Source: Blautia schinkii DSM 10518
GTDB taxonomy: Bacteria; Bacillota; Clostridia; Lachnospirales; Lachnospiraceae
Reading direction: 5' to 3'
Length of the DNA stretch: 64,000 nucleotides
Assembly (NCBI GenBank): GCA_000702025.1
Contig: JNKJ01000014.1
Coordinates: 62,001 to 126,000, forward strand
Below are positions 35,147 to 43,189 of this stretch, piece by piece (the stretch's first letter is position 1; every line of letters starts with the position of its first letter). A model generated the notes under the pieces. That model was given only the letters and a program-made list of their open reading frames with translations. It was not told the origin of the DNA and did no database searches. Position numbers and translations under genes: made by a program.

Positions 35147-35328
35147 TCATTCTGGCTCGTCAACGTCTTTGTCCCAAAAAGATTCTACCATCATGCGTAC
35201 TCCGATACGGAATCCTTCTGCGAAAACATCTGCCTTTTCTATTGTTCCCTATACTCTTTTAAGATTACCTTATACCGTTCAATCGGGGCAATCTCTCCCT
35301 GAAAAAGGTCCATCAGAATACTTTTCAA
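35147..35328 (-). pseudogene. Degenerate DUF6809 gene
   Basis: TTG 35328, behind GGAGGTGAGGAAG, opens a 29-codon frame (M-KSILMDLFQGEIAPIERY...) that stops at TAG 35239. The characteristic family C-terminus FAEGFRIGVRMMVES follows in a frame shifted by one base, ending at 35147. Family members are about 90-110 residues, so roughly 40 middle residues are also missing. Internal deletion plus frameshift is the simplest reading. Confidence 0.6.
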
Positions 35329-35428
35329 CTTCCTCACCTCCACCCTGTATTGTTCGTACAAGAACAATATTATTGTAATCATTTTAATGCAATAATAAGA
35401 ATAAATCAATAGATGGGGTGAGCAAAAG

Positions 35429-35644
35429 ATGATTATCTATGACCGCTTGTGGGAGACAATGGCGAAGAAAGGTGTCTCACAATATTCACTAATCAAAGAA
35501 TACCATGTAAATGAAGCCCAGCTTCACAGGTTAAGGAAGAACATGGTGGTAAAAACAACAACGCTTAACCGGCTCTGTGAAATTCTGGATTGTGATGTGG
35601 AAAATATCTGCCAGTATGTGAAGAAAAAAGACCCGGTTGAATAA
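35429..35644 (+). CDS. Small XRE/Cro-type repressor
   Basis: 71 residues, almost entirely a Cro/C1 helix-turn-helix (SQYSLIKEYHVNEAQLHRLR, then TTTLNRLCEILDCD). ATG follows GGGGTGAGCAAAAG. Followed by a good terminator. It is the first plus-strand gene of the element and probably regulates the minus-strand operon divergent from it. Confidence 0.8.
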   Translation: MIIYDRLWETMAKKGVSQYSLIKEYHVNEAQLHRLRKNMVVKTTTLNRLCEILDCDVENICQYVKKKDPVE

Positions 35645-35683
35645 AGACTGTCTGCTGTACATTGGAAAGCAGGCGGTCTTTTT
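35643..35683 (+). terminator. Terminator of the small XRE gene
   Basis: GACTGTCTGCT / AGCAGGCGGTC stem followed by TTTTTC, beginning in the stop codon. Confidence 0.8.
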
Positions 35684-35702
35684 CGTACTGCTCCAGCTTA
35701 AG

Positions 35703-35999
35703 TCATTCGCCGTCCTCCTTATGTCTGGTTCCGGCAAGTATCGTTTCGATCAGCCGTTTTGTATCGCTGCATTGAAACAGGGTGCCCAAGATTGCGGCCA
35801 CCTGTTTATCGGTCACGGTTTCCGGGTGGGGTAGGAAGGATTCCAGCATGGCACCTCTGGTACAGAGCCTGTGCGTTCGTTCCTTTCGGGTCAGCGACTT
35901 TATCTGGTTCTGCAATATCTTTTCATCCTGCTTCGCCCGCCGGAGCTTGGCCTCTCCCTCTGCTATCTGTTCATTCAGTCTTTCCAGCTCTTTATTCAT
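35703..35999 (-). CDS. DUF3847 family protein
   Basis: 98 residues: N-terminal coiled coil (NKELERLNEQIAEGEAKLRR), then the RKERTHRLCTRGAMLES motif typical of DUF3847 proteins found in conjugative and mobilizable elements of Firmicutes. Function unknown. Its start overlaps the end of the Rep-like gene by 8 bases, so the two are co-translated. Confidence 0.7.
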   Translation of the reverse strand: MNKELERLNEQIAEGEAKLRRAKQDEKILQNQIKSLTRKERTHRLCTRGAMLESFLPHPETVTDKQVAAILGTLFQCSDTKRLIETILAGTRHKEDGE

Positions 36000-36330
36000 A
36001 GGCAGCGCCCGTCTTTGGAATCAGGATATAAATGTGGCTGGCTTCCCCAACACTCTGACGCACACGCATTATCATTCCAGCCTGTTCCAGTTCGTTTAGG
36101 GAACGCTTAACAGTCATAGGGCTTCGACAGATTGCCGCAGCCAACTCCACAATCGGGAAACGGATAAACAAAATCCCGTTGTCATCCGGGATTCCTTCTG
36201 TCAATATTTCGCCTAGCAGACGGGCATATAATACTTTCGCCGTGCTGCAGATTGGCAGCTTTACTGCAGCCCTTGGCAACGGAATGCAAGGCGGCAGGGT
36301 TGTATCAGCTACCATTAATTCATAGTCCAT
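35992..36330 (-). CDS. Replication-initiator-like winged-helix protein
   Basis: 112 residues. STAKVLYARLLGEILTEG and the following DDNGILFIRFPIVELAAAI segment resemble the N-terminal winged helix of RepA_N-type initiators, with SPMTVKRSLNELEQAGMI as a second helix-turn-helix. It is much shorter than a full initiator, so it could be a regulator derived from one. GAGAGGAGACAAACCC precedes the ATG. A strong hairpin lies in its leader. Confidence 0.6.
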   Translation of the reverse strand: MDYELMVADTTLPPCIPLPRAAVKLPICSTAKVLYARLLGEILTEGIPDDNGILFIRFPIVELAAAICRSPMTVKRSLNELEQAGMIMRVRQSVGEASHIYILIPKTGAAYE

Positions 36331-36355
36331 TGGGTTTGTCTCCTCTCTAATGAAA

Positions 36356-36394
36356 ATCCGTCCATTTTGGCAGTAACAGCGTAAATGGACGGAT
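36356..36394 (-). promoter_or_regulatory. Perfect 12-bp hairpin in the Rep-like leader
   Basis: ATCCGTCCATTT (36356-36367) pairs perfectly with AAATGGACGGAT (36383-36394) across a 15-base loop, ~25 bases upstream of the Rep-like start. It could be an attenuator, an initiator binding site or a replication structure. The surrounding 36,331-36,669 has no gene. Confidence 0.55.
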
Positions 36395-36669
36395 AAATGT
36401 TTTTGGTGTCAAGTTCTGCCGCTTCCCTTGCTGTCGTTCCTGCCCCTGAATCTCACAGCGGCGTTTTGTTCCCGTTGGTACGCTAATTTTGGTCAAGATT
36501 CCTCCCTCTTCTTACCTCAACTCGCTGCGTTACTTCGCCGGGGAACATATCCCATACAAGACGGTCATTCGATTGGGATAATCCATCGATGAACTACCTG
36601 TATGATAGAACATTTTTGTTCCTCATTCCGTATATCCGAAAAATAGGAACTTTCGTTAAAAATCGAAAA

Positions 36670-36707
36670 TTTCCGCGATTGCGGAAAAGATATGATATAG
36701 TTATAAT
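36670..36707 (+). promoter_or_regulatory. Promoter with palindromic operator for the 272-residue XRE gene
   Basis: TTGCGG (36679-36684), 17-bp spacer, TATAAT (36702-36707). The palindrome TTTCCGC-GATT-GCGGAAA (36670-36687) covers the -35 box, suggesting repression, likely autoregulatory. Confidence 0.7.
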
Positions 36708-36745
36708 AATTTTAGCGGTGCTGGATAGCCGCTGAAAAGGATGAT

Positions 36746-37564
36746 ATGCCTATGAAAACACATCTTACCATACAGGAACGACTGAAGGATTTACGCAAAG
36801 AACATGGTTTGAGCCTTGAAGAACTGGCAGGGCTGACGGATATTTCAAAATCTGCTCTCGGCAGCTATGAGACGGATGATTATAAGGAAATCAACCACGG
36901 AAGCCTGTTGAAGCTGGCTCATTTCTATAAGGTATCTACGGACTATCTGCTTTGCCTGACTGACAACGGGTTGCACACAAACGCAGAGCTTTCTGAACTG
37001 CATTTGAGTGATGAAATGGTGGAACTTCTGAAAAGCGGGCGCATCAATAACCGGCTGCTCTGTGAGATTGCTACCAACGAGAAATTTGAGCGGCTTATGG
37101 CTGACGCAGAGATCTATGTGGATGGTATCGCTACCATGCGTCTACGTGACCTGAACAGTTCTCTGGAAGCAGCAAGAGCAATGATACTGGAAGATAACCC
37201 GGATGCTGCCGGGGACAGATTTATGCAAACGCTGGATGCCGGGCAGATAGAGGAAGAGGATTTTTTCTGCCATATCACGCACAAGTCATGGGACGCTATC
37301 CTCCGGGATATTCGGAAAGTCCATGAAAAGGACGTTGAAAGTGCTACAGAAGCAACAACCGCAAATGACCTGGTTAAAAAAGTGCGTCGTATTATGCAGT
37401 CTCCGGGCGATAAGACAGAGCAGTTCACACAAGTTTTCTGTCAAGTGTTCCAGCTACAATACCAAAAGCTGGCTGATAATGAAAAGACCATCTTAAAAAA
37501 TCTGTTCAAAAAGTCCCCGTTGATAAAAACGCTGGGAATGAATTTCAGGCGCAGGAGAAGATAA
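36746..37564 (+). CDS. XRE-family regulator with long C-terminal domain
   Basis: 272 residues. N-terminal Cro/C1 helix-turn-helix (LSLEELAGLTDISKSALGSY, 20-40 region) followed by a ~190-residue helical domain without a recognised fold. ATG follows AAAAGGATGAT; a second ATG two codons later is possible. Its promoter carries a palindrome over the -35 box. Probably controls element gene expression or excision. Followed by a strong terminator shared with the convergent membrane-protein gene. Confidence 0.78.
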   Translation: MPMKTHLTIQERLKDLRKEHGLSLEELAGLTDISKSALGSYETDDYKEINHGSLLKLAHFYKVSTDYLLCLTDNGLHTNAELSELHLSDEMVELLKSGRINNRLLCEIATNEKFERLMADAEIYVDGIATMRLRDLNSSLEAARAMILEDNPDAAGDRFMQTLDAGQIEEEDFFCHITHKSWDAILRDIRKVHEKDVESATEATTANDLVKKVRRIMQSPGDKTEQFTQVFCQVFQLQYQKLADNEKTILKNLFKKSPLIKTLGMNFRRRRR

Positions 37565-37605
37565 AAGCAGCCGTTATGGGGATTACTCCTGCAGCGGCTG
37601 CTTTT
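37563..37605 (+). terminator. Terminator, probably bidirectional
   Basis: AAAAGCAGCCG (37563-37573) / CGGCTGCTTTT (37595-37605), lying between convergent genes. Confidence 0.8.
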
Positions 37606-37633
37606 ATAGATCATATTCAGCGACAGCGCCTTT

Positions 37634-38452
37634 TTATTCACCAACATATTCTATTTCAATCTCATGAACACCTTCTTCATACAGTGTATGGAAAAAATAG
37701 TCTCCAATTTGTAAATCACCCTCTGTTACAGGATAGAACTTTCTTTCCCGGGCATCATAAATCACAACTTCATCCATAAATACATTCTTAACCGTATTAA
37801 GTATATCCCGGATACAATCATCACAAAAATGCATTTTCATTTTATGAGCGCTCACAATGCCCCTGCCACGGTCAATATTGGCTATCCCGCTGTTCCTGTC
37901 GGGATTTTTCGTTATCCTGATATAAGCTTCACTGACTTCATCGTATCCAGAATTTATCAGCGTACCGCCACGATTCCTCTGACTTGCAATTGGCTCACTA
38001 TTATCAAATATATCCAGCCCGTAAGTTTCACCGGTGTTCAAGAATACCAGATTGGCTCGTTCCGGATAGTCATCCCGTTCCATGCAGCATTCATCAGCTG
38101 TATTTGGTATATATTGGATAAGATTTTCAATATCCTGCCCATACTGGCTATATACCAGATCGTGCCGGATGGTCTGGGCTATCTCCTCATATTCATCGTC
38201 AGTTGCTGTAGCCAGATAGGTTGTGAGCATTCGCATGATTTCATCCATATCTTGCATATTCTGTTCATTCACCCTTTTAGTATTTAATCCACTCCAAAAA
38301 CTTGTTGCTGCTATGGTAAGCATAGAAATCATAAAGGCTCCATACCATATAGAACGCTTATCCGATTGACTTAAATGCTTTTTATCCATGTCAGGCACAT
38401 CATTTTCCCAATAGCTCGCCCACTTCTTTCGTATTCTTTTCCATATACTCAT
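37634..38452 (-). CDS. Single-pass membrane protein of unknown function
   Basis: 272 residues: a basic cytoplasmic N-terminus, one transmembrane segment at about 34-55 (SIWYGAFMISMLTIAATSFW), then a ~215-residue domain outside with Cys pairs ECC and FCDDC and acidic stretches. I recognise no family. It diverges from an XRE repressor gene, with a TTAGCTAA palindrome just upstream of each start, so it is probably repressed by that protein. An exposed, repressor-controlled protein would fit entry exclusion or sensing, but that is conjecture. Confidence 0.6.
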   Translation of the reverse strand: MSIWKRIRKKWASYWENDVPDMDKKHLSQSDKRSIWYGAFMISMLTIAATSFWSGLNTKRVNEQNMQDMDEIMRMLTTYLATATDDEYEEIAQTIRHDLVYSQYGQDIENLIQYIPNTADECCMERDDYPERANLVFLNTGETYGLDIFDNSEPIASQRNRGGTLINSGYDEVSEAYIRITKNPDRNSGIANIDRGRGIVSAHKMKMHFCDDCIRDILNTVKNVFMDEVVIYDARERKFYPVTEGDLQIGDYFFHTLYEEGVHEIEIEYVGE

Positions 38453-38472
38453 ATGTATGTCCTCCGATATGC

Positions 38473-38566
38473 TATTAGCTAATATGTTATAGTCTATCAG
38501 AATCTTTTACGAACAGCAATCATATTATAGTCTTAAAGTGTATAAAATAATGACTGTTAGCTAACA
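38473..38566. promoter_or_regulatory. Paired TTAGCTAA operators in a divergent promoter region
   Basis: Perfect 12-bp palindromes TATTAGCTAATA (38473-38484) and TGTTAGCTAACA (38555-38566), centres 82 bp apart, each near one of the two divergent starts. Probable binding sites of the adjacent XRE protein. Confidence 0.65.
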
Positions 38567-38586
38567 AACAGGTAAGGACAATAGAG

Positions 38587-38907
38587 ATGAACGGATTAGG
38601 AAAACGTATCAATGAAGTAAGGAAAGACCGGCAATTAACCGCAGAGCAGCTTTCGGAAATATGCAGTATCAACGCAACTTACCTTCGGCAGATTGAGGGC
38701 GGCGTGAAAGTGCCCAGCATGCCGGTATTTCTAAGTATTTGCAAGGCTTTGAAAATCTCGCCGGATTACCTGCTTCAAGATGAACTGGAGGAAAACGAGA
38801 TTAGTACAATCCGGGAAATCGCAGAACTCTGGAAAGAAGCTTCGCCCAGCAAGCAAGAACTTGTATTTGCTATGATAAAAGCAGTCCTGGAACATAAAGA
38901 GCAGTAA
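38587..38907 (+). CDS. XRE-family repressor
   Basis: 106 residues. Helix-turn-helix LTAEQLSEICSINATYLRQI near 18-37, with the VPSMPVFLSICKALKISPDYLL continuation typical of C1/Cro-like repressors; a short helical C-terminus may dimerise it. ATG follows AAGGACAATAGAG. Last gene before the right end of the element. Likely controls the divergent membrane-protein gene through the TTAGCTAA palindromes. Confidence 0.82.
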   Translation: MNGLGKRINEVRKDRQLTAEQLSEICSINATYLRQIEGGVKVPSMPVFLSICKALKISPDYLLQDELEENEISTIREIAELWKEASPSKQELVFAMIKAVLEHKEQ

Positions 38908-38936
38908 AATGACCAGCCAGTCTCGGCTGGTCATTT
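38907..38936 (+). terminator. Terminator of the last element gene
   Basis: AAATGACCAGCC / GGCTGGTCATTT with a six-base loop, starting directly after the stop codon. Confidence 0.85.
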
Positions 38937-39003
38937 CTCTTTGCTGTGAAATTCCATATTGTATATTTTTCGTGGCATAGAGAATCTCTTAAAAATGAAT
39001 TAC

Positions 39004-39022
39004 TACACCATTTTTTACACCA
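39004..39022 (+). promoter_or_regulatory. Right arm-type integrase sites (2 x TACACCA)
   Basis: TACACCA at 39004-39010 and 39016-39022, matching the three copies inside the left end. Confidence 0.6.
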
Positions 39023-39147
39023 TTTCCGCTGAATTTGATACTTACAGACAACCTCAGACCAAAAGAACAGTGCCGTAAAACCCTTGAAAACGGGCTTATA
39101 CGGCACTAGATAATACAAGACAAATATCAATTACAACTAACAAGAGG

Positions 39148-39162
39148 TGAGTGCTAATTCTT
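39148..39162 (+). repeat. attR core of the integrated element
   Basis: TGAGTGCTAATTCTT, identical to 26581-26595. It contains a second, orphan copy of the CIRCE half-site GAGTGCTAA. Confidence 0.85.
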
Positions 39163-39265
39163 TTGTGAAAAATATGTGAACACCGGAAAACAGACCTCAT
39201 GCATAAATTACCGTATTCTGAAAATCCTAATATTGAAACAAACAATAACATACACGGAGGTTTCT

Positions 39266-40186
39266 ATGAACAAAAAAACGACTTATTGGACCATAGGTAT
39301 TGTTGCCGCATTGATCCTCATCGTCATAGTATGGCTGCTCGCCGGAAGCCGGGCATCCTCTGACGCAAACAAAGGAAACGATGCAAACAACCAAAATTCT
39401 GCTGTCGTAACCCCGGCGCAGGGAGACGATTCTCAGAATGGGGACTCGCAGGGAAGCGGCACACAGACAGGCGACTCACAAGTAGACGACTCACAGACAG
39501 GCGATTCACAGACAGACAACTCACAGGCAGGCGATTCACAGACAGACAACTCACAGGCAGGCGATTCACAGACAGATGATCCTCACGCAGGCCACGGAAG
39601 TTCCTCAAATTCAAATTCCCAAGCGCCCGCAGACGACCAGTTATCCGCCTATCTTCAGGAAGAAAGCACAATCATGATGGATATGATGGATGGCATGGAA
39701 AATATTGATGAATCCGGTTATGCGGCCACTGATTTCCTTTCCGGAATGATACCTCATCATGAGGCAGCCGTCGCCATGGCAAAAAGCTATCTGCAAAACG
39801 GCGCAGAAAACCAGGAGCTGATCGACCTGGCAAATTCTATCATTGAGACACAGAATAAAGAAATTGAAGACATGAACGCCCTTGTACAGGAATATCGTTC
39901 AGCAGATAAAAAAGACGAGGAAAAGGCAAAAGCTCACCTTAAAGAATACAGAGAAATGTTCGATTCCCATGATGATATGATGCATGGCTCCTCAGCCAAT
40001 AGTGTAGACGCTGCTTTTGCACAGGGAATGCTTATGCATCATGAAATGGCGGTAGAGATGGCCGAGGATATCCTCGAGTATACGGATGAGGAAGCGGTTA
40101 TAACCTTAGCCAACAATATCATTGCCACACAAAAACAGGAAATAGAAAAGATGGAAGACATTCTTGATCAGCTTAATGCTGATTGA
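39266..40186 (+). CDS. Membrane-anchored DUF305 (ferritin-like) protein, His/Met-rich
   Basis: 306 residues. One N-terminal transmembrane helix (about 9-26), a low-complexity linker of repeated GDSQ/DNSQA units (about 55-105), then a DUF305 domain with two copies of its signature, MIPHHEAAVAMA and MLMHHEMAVEMA. DUF305 proteins such as CopM bind copper, so an extracytoplasmic metal role is likely. ATG 39266 follows GGAGGTTTCT; an upstream in-frame ATG at 39176 has no site. The linker is encoded by a 30-bp unit repeated exactly at 39503-39532 and 39533-39562. It lies just outside attR. Confidence 0.88.
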   Translation: MNKKTTYWTIGIVAALILIVIVWLLAGSRASSDANKGNDANNQNSAVVTPAQGDDSQNGDSQGSGTQTGDSQVDDSQTGDSQTDNSQAGDSQTDNSQAGDSQTDDPHAGHGSSSNSNSQAPADDQLSAYLQEESTIMMDMMDGMENIDESGYAATDFLSGMIPHHEAAVAMAKSYLQNGAENQELIDLANSIIETQNKEIEDMNALVQEYRSADKKDEEKAKAHLKEYREMFDSHDDMMHGSSANSVDAAFAQGMLMHHEMAVEMAEDILEYTDEEAVITLANNIIATQKQEIEKMEDILDQLNAD

Positions 40187-40210
40187 TATATGGACATCAT
40201 TTGATTACCC

Positions 40211-40246
40211 AAAACGGGCCCGCAGAATTAACGCGGACCCGTTTTT
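40211..40246 (+). terminator. Terminator between convergent DUF305 and htrA genes
   Basis: AAAACGGGCCCGC / GCGGACCCGTTTTT; the stem works in both directions. Confidence 0.8.
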
Positions 40247-40257
40247 ATAGATTTATA

Positions 40258-41694
40258 TTACCAGTTCTGGAAGAAGTAACCTCTCTGATAACCGCTGTTT
40301 TCCATGCTGTTGTCCCAATCTTTCAGGATACTGCCAAAGTCTTCCGGGTCTTCTTCACTATCCTGATCTTCGTTCTCTTCGTTTCCTCTGGTATCTTCTG
40401 TTTTGCTGCTCTTCTTGGTTTCCACTGCAGTGTTTTTATCCAGCTTCACTGTGATAGTTTCTTCCTTATAGCTGCTGCCGTCGGGTACTTCAAGTGTCAC
40501 ATCAACCTCTTCACCTGGCTCGTAGTATTTCAAAAGCTCTACCAACTGGTCGATGCTGCTAATCGATCTGCCGTCAAACTCTACAATTACGGAATTCTGC
40601 TTCATGCCTGCATCTTCTGCAGCGCCGCCCTTAGTAACCTCAGATACAAACACGCCTTCCGGTATGCCATAAACCTGGATTGCCTCGTTGCTTACAGTGC
40701 TGCCCTTGATACCGAGAACACCATGCTCACTGTCGTCAAGCTTCTCTCTTGGCTCCTGGTTCATCAGATTTTCCAGAATATCGGATACATCTGAAATGGC
40801 GATGGCATAACCCATACCTTCAACCTCGGTGGATGCAAGCTTCGCGGAGTTAATGCCTACTACTTCTCCATTCATATTGAGAAGTGCACCGCCGCTGTTT
40901 CCTGGGTTGATGGCCGCATCTGTCTGGATCAGATTTACTCCACGCTTATTGCTGTCACTATCACCGGAGCTGAAAGAATTGGAGCTGGAATCCATTCTGC
41001 GGTTCTTCGCGCTTACAATACCGGTTGTCACGGACTGACCATAACCAAGTGCATTACCAATTGCAACTACCTGCTCGCCTACTACCAGATCGTCGGAACT
41101 TCCGATTGTAGCAATGCTGATGCTGTCTAAGGTATCATTGTCAATATCGTCAAGCTTTACAGATACCACAGCTAAATCTCTGCCTTCATCAAAGCCTTTC
41201 ACCGTGCCTTCGTAAGATTCATTATCAACAAAGTTTACAGTCAGGGTTTCCGCACCTTCTACTACATGATAGTTGGTTGCAATGAGAAGTTCATCATCAT
41301 TTTTGCCAATGATGATACCGGAACCGCTTCCTTCAACCTCTCTCTCCTGAGGTGCATATCCGCCGTAACCAAACATTCCGAAATAATCCTGTACTTCCTG
41401 AATGGACTTGGTTGTGATGGATACAACTGACGGCATTGCCTCTGCTGCAATCTCAGAAACATCCAGGCTTCCTTTGCCTGCTGAATCAGATTTTTCAGAT
41501 TTCATAAGCGTCAATCCATCGTCACGATTTACTGCGGCTTCCACTGTTGTTCCCTGGTTCCATCCTGTAACACGATTGACACCTTCAAATGTTCCTGCCG
41601 CCAGGCCTCCGGCCAATACTGCACATAAACTGATGCTTGCGCCCTTCTTTATAACTTTCTTGATACTGTCTTTTTTATCGTTCATATTCCTCAT
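40258..41694 (-). CDS. htrA: HtrA/DegP-like serine protease
   Basis: 478 residues. An N-terminal membrane anchor (about 17-38) is followed by a trypsin-like domain: His in TNYHVV (near 141), Asp in GRDLAVV (near 172) and Ser in NPGNSGGALL (near 267). One PDZ domain spans about 310-420 (GVFVSEVTKGGAAEDAGMK), then an acidic, disordered tail. Surface quality-control protease. ATG follows AAGGAGGGACTTAATT. TATACT upstream (near 41,740) is a likely -10 box. The ~20-residue Ser/Asp-rich insertion in loop NRRMDSSSNSFSSGDSDSN is a Firmicutes trait. Confidence 0.95.
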   Translation of the reverse strand: MRNMNDKKDSIKKVIKKGASISLCAVLAGGLAAGTFEGVNRVTGWNQGTTVEAAVNRDDGLTLMKSEKSDSAGKGSLDVSEIAAEAMPSVVSITTKSIQEVQDYFGMFGYGGYAPQEREVEGSGSGIIIGKNDDELLIATNYHVVEGAETLTVNFVDNESYEGTVKGFDEGRDLAVVSVKLDDIDNDTLDSISIATIGSSDDLVVGEQVVAIGNALGYGQSVTTGIVSAKNRRMDSSSNSFSSGDSDSNKRGVNLIQTDAAINPGNSGGALLNMNGEVVGINSAKLASTEVEGMGYAIAISDVSDILENLMNQEPREKLDDSEHGVLGIKGSTVSNEAIQVYGIPEGVFVSEVTKGGAAEDAGMKQNSVIVEFDGRSISSIDQLVELLKYYEPGEEVDVTLEVPDGSSYKEETITVKLDKNTAVETKKSSKTEDTRGNEENEDQDSEEDPEDFGSILKDWDNSMENSGYQRGYFFQNW

Positions 41695-41820
41695 AATTAA
41701 GTCCCTCCTTAATTTAATCTCTGTTTCCTTTTGATGAAATCAGTATAGGAATAAATTGTGATTACTTTGTGGGAAAATTGTGTTTAATTTGTTAAATATT
41801 ATACTTAGGTTGATCAAAGA

Positions 41821-42345
41821 TTAATCAATGTGGTACACCCAATTTCCTTTTCTTGCAGGTGCCTCTGGATATCCGCCATCTACATAACCAAGCACACAAT
41901 GTCCGATTCCTTCATATTCACCTTTGATTCCAAGTGACTCCAGAATTTCCTTACCCTCAGGAAGTTCAAATTCTTCTTTTGCCCTATGTATCCAGCAGCT
42001 TCCAATACCCAGCGCATGTGCTGCCAGCATTAAATTCCCCATGACAAGGCTGCCGTCATAAACGTGATTTGGACACTTTTTATCCGCCAAAACAATCAAC
42101 ACAACAGGTGCCCCATAAAACGGATCACTCTTTACACCCATAATCTCTGCATTTAGCTTGGAAAGCCGGTCACGGACCTCTTTATTGGTCACTGAAATAA
42201 TAATCGGAGACTGCCTGTTCATAGCTGTTGCCGCATAAATACCCACGTCAATAATCTGAGCAATAGCCTCCTGTGGAATCTTATCACTTTTAAAACTTCT
42301 AATGCTTCTCCGCGTTTTAATTAAATCTATTAATTCATTATTCAT
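41821..42345 (-). CDS. Nitroreductase-family FMN enzyme
   Basis: 174 residues. Starts with the family's RRSIRSFKSDKI motif, with a LMLAAHALGIGSCWIHRA segment in the FMN-binding half. Cytosolic NAD(P)H-dependent flavoprotein; substrate not predictable. GAAGGAGGTTTTTTGCT precedes the ATG. Single gene. Confidence 0.9.
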   Translation of the reverse strand: MNNELIDLIKTRRSIRSFKSDKIPQEAIAQIIDVGIYAATAMNRQSPIIISVTNKEVRDRLSKLNAEIMGVKSDPFYGAPVVLIVLADKKCPNHVYDGSLVMGNLMLAAHALGIGSCWIHRAKEEFELPEGKEILESLGIKGEYEGIGHCVLGYVDGGYPEAPARKGNWVYHID

Positions 42346-42446
42346 AGCAAAAAACCTCCTTCATATTTTATAGATACTCTACAACGGACAACAGGTAACT
42401 GACATATAGACTTATTATTCATTGTTATAGATAGCTTATTGTACTC

Positions 42447-42719
42447 CTATAATCCATTTCTGTATATCTCATTAATTACTGCTTGGGCATGCTCCAGTTC
42501 CTTTTTCTGGATGATCTGCTCCCTGTCACTTAAGATTGCCAGCATCTCATCTATTAAGTCTTCCATTCTCGGGTTTGTGACTCGGTACAAATAACCAAGC
42601 ATTCTGGTGGCAGTATAATCGGTATTCATATTCTTATATGCAATTTCCGCACACAACTCCTTCGGATAACCCTTACTTAACAGCACCTTATACAATTCTT
42701 CTGTTCTTTGTGATTTCAT
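42447..42719 (-). CDS. Conserved hypothetical protein, 90 residues
   Basis: Helical, with TDYTATRMLGYL and DLIDEMLAILSDREQIIQKKE segments that recur in uncharacterised Lachnospiraceae proteins. No fold recognised. It starts six bases after the DUF1653 gene and is third in that operon. Confidence 0.65.
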   Translation of the reverse strand: MKSQRTEELYKVLLSKGYPKELCAEIAYKNMNTDYTATRMLGYLYRVTNPRMEDLIDEMLAILSDREQIIQKKELEHAQAVINEIYRNGL

Positions 42720-42725
42720 AGTTCA

Positions 42726-43178
42726 TCACACCTGTACTTTCTCAAAACGATATTTCTGCCGGATGTCCGGATATTTCTCAACATCTACACTGCTCATAAA
42801 CATAGCATAAGGCCTTGCATATATTTTAAAAGGTGCATACAAAGCCTGGTAAATCACAAGGGGCTCACCGGTTTCCGTATGCTGTGCAAAAGCCAGCACT
42901 TTATATATATATTCGGAGGTATCACTATTCACCCACTCCCGTTTAAAATGCTGCACAATATCCCCTGCCTGAATACCGTGAGAAGAGATTTTCTCCTCCA
43001 AAGCTTCCGGCTCTGTATCCAATTCCATATACTCATCTTTATCAAGAGATACAGGCACTCCGGATTTCCCGGTAATATGAACGCCTCCGTACCAGGTTCC
43101 GCTCGTCTCAAAGATATCACCAATTTCATATTCAGATGAAAATGTATCATTCTTTTTGATAATTCTGATTTTTCCCAT
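42726..43178 (-). CDS. DUF1653-domain protein
   Basis: 150 residues. The C-terminal ~75 residues ([11 protein letters not shown], then [20 protein letters not shown] and the closing RPYAMF) match DUF1653, a small beta domain of unknown function. The N-terminal ~70 residues form a separate beta-rich segment. ATG follows AAGGAGTGTTTGT. Middle gene of a three-gene unit (spacings 11 and 6 bases). Confidence 0.75.
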   Translation of the reverse strand: MGKIRIIKKNDTFSSEYEIGDIFETSGTWYGGVHITGKSGVPVSLDKDEYMELDTEPEALEEKISSHGIQAGDIVQHFKREWVNSDTSEYIYKVLAFAQHTETGEPLVIYQALYAPFKIYARPYAMFMSSVDVEKYPDIRQKYRFEKVQV

Positions 43179-43189
43179 ACAAACACTCC

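Larger units (their letters stand above)
26581..39162 (+). mobile_element. Integrative mobilizable element, 12.6 kb
   Basis: Bounded by the 15-bp direct repeat TGAGTGCTAATTCTT. From left to right it carries integrase, excisionase, VapE-type and CHC2 zinc-finger replication proteins, a MobA/MobL relaxase, a KAP NTPase, oriT, DUF6809 genes, three XRE regulators, DUF3847 and a Rep-like protein, and a membrane protein. There are no coupling protein or type IV secretion genes, so transfer would need a helper. Arm-type TACACCA repeats lie just inside both ends. The integrase gene adjoins the left end as in Tn916-like elements. Confidence 0.9.

Noticed and set aside
26581-39162. Self-transmissible conjugative element (ICE)
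   Set aside because: No coupling protein, VirB4-like ATPase or other secretion genes; only relaxase and oriT, hence a mobilizable element.
39440-39580. Repeats resembling a CRISPR or minisatellite
   Set aside because: They are in frame and encode the GDSQ linker of the DUF305 protein.
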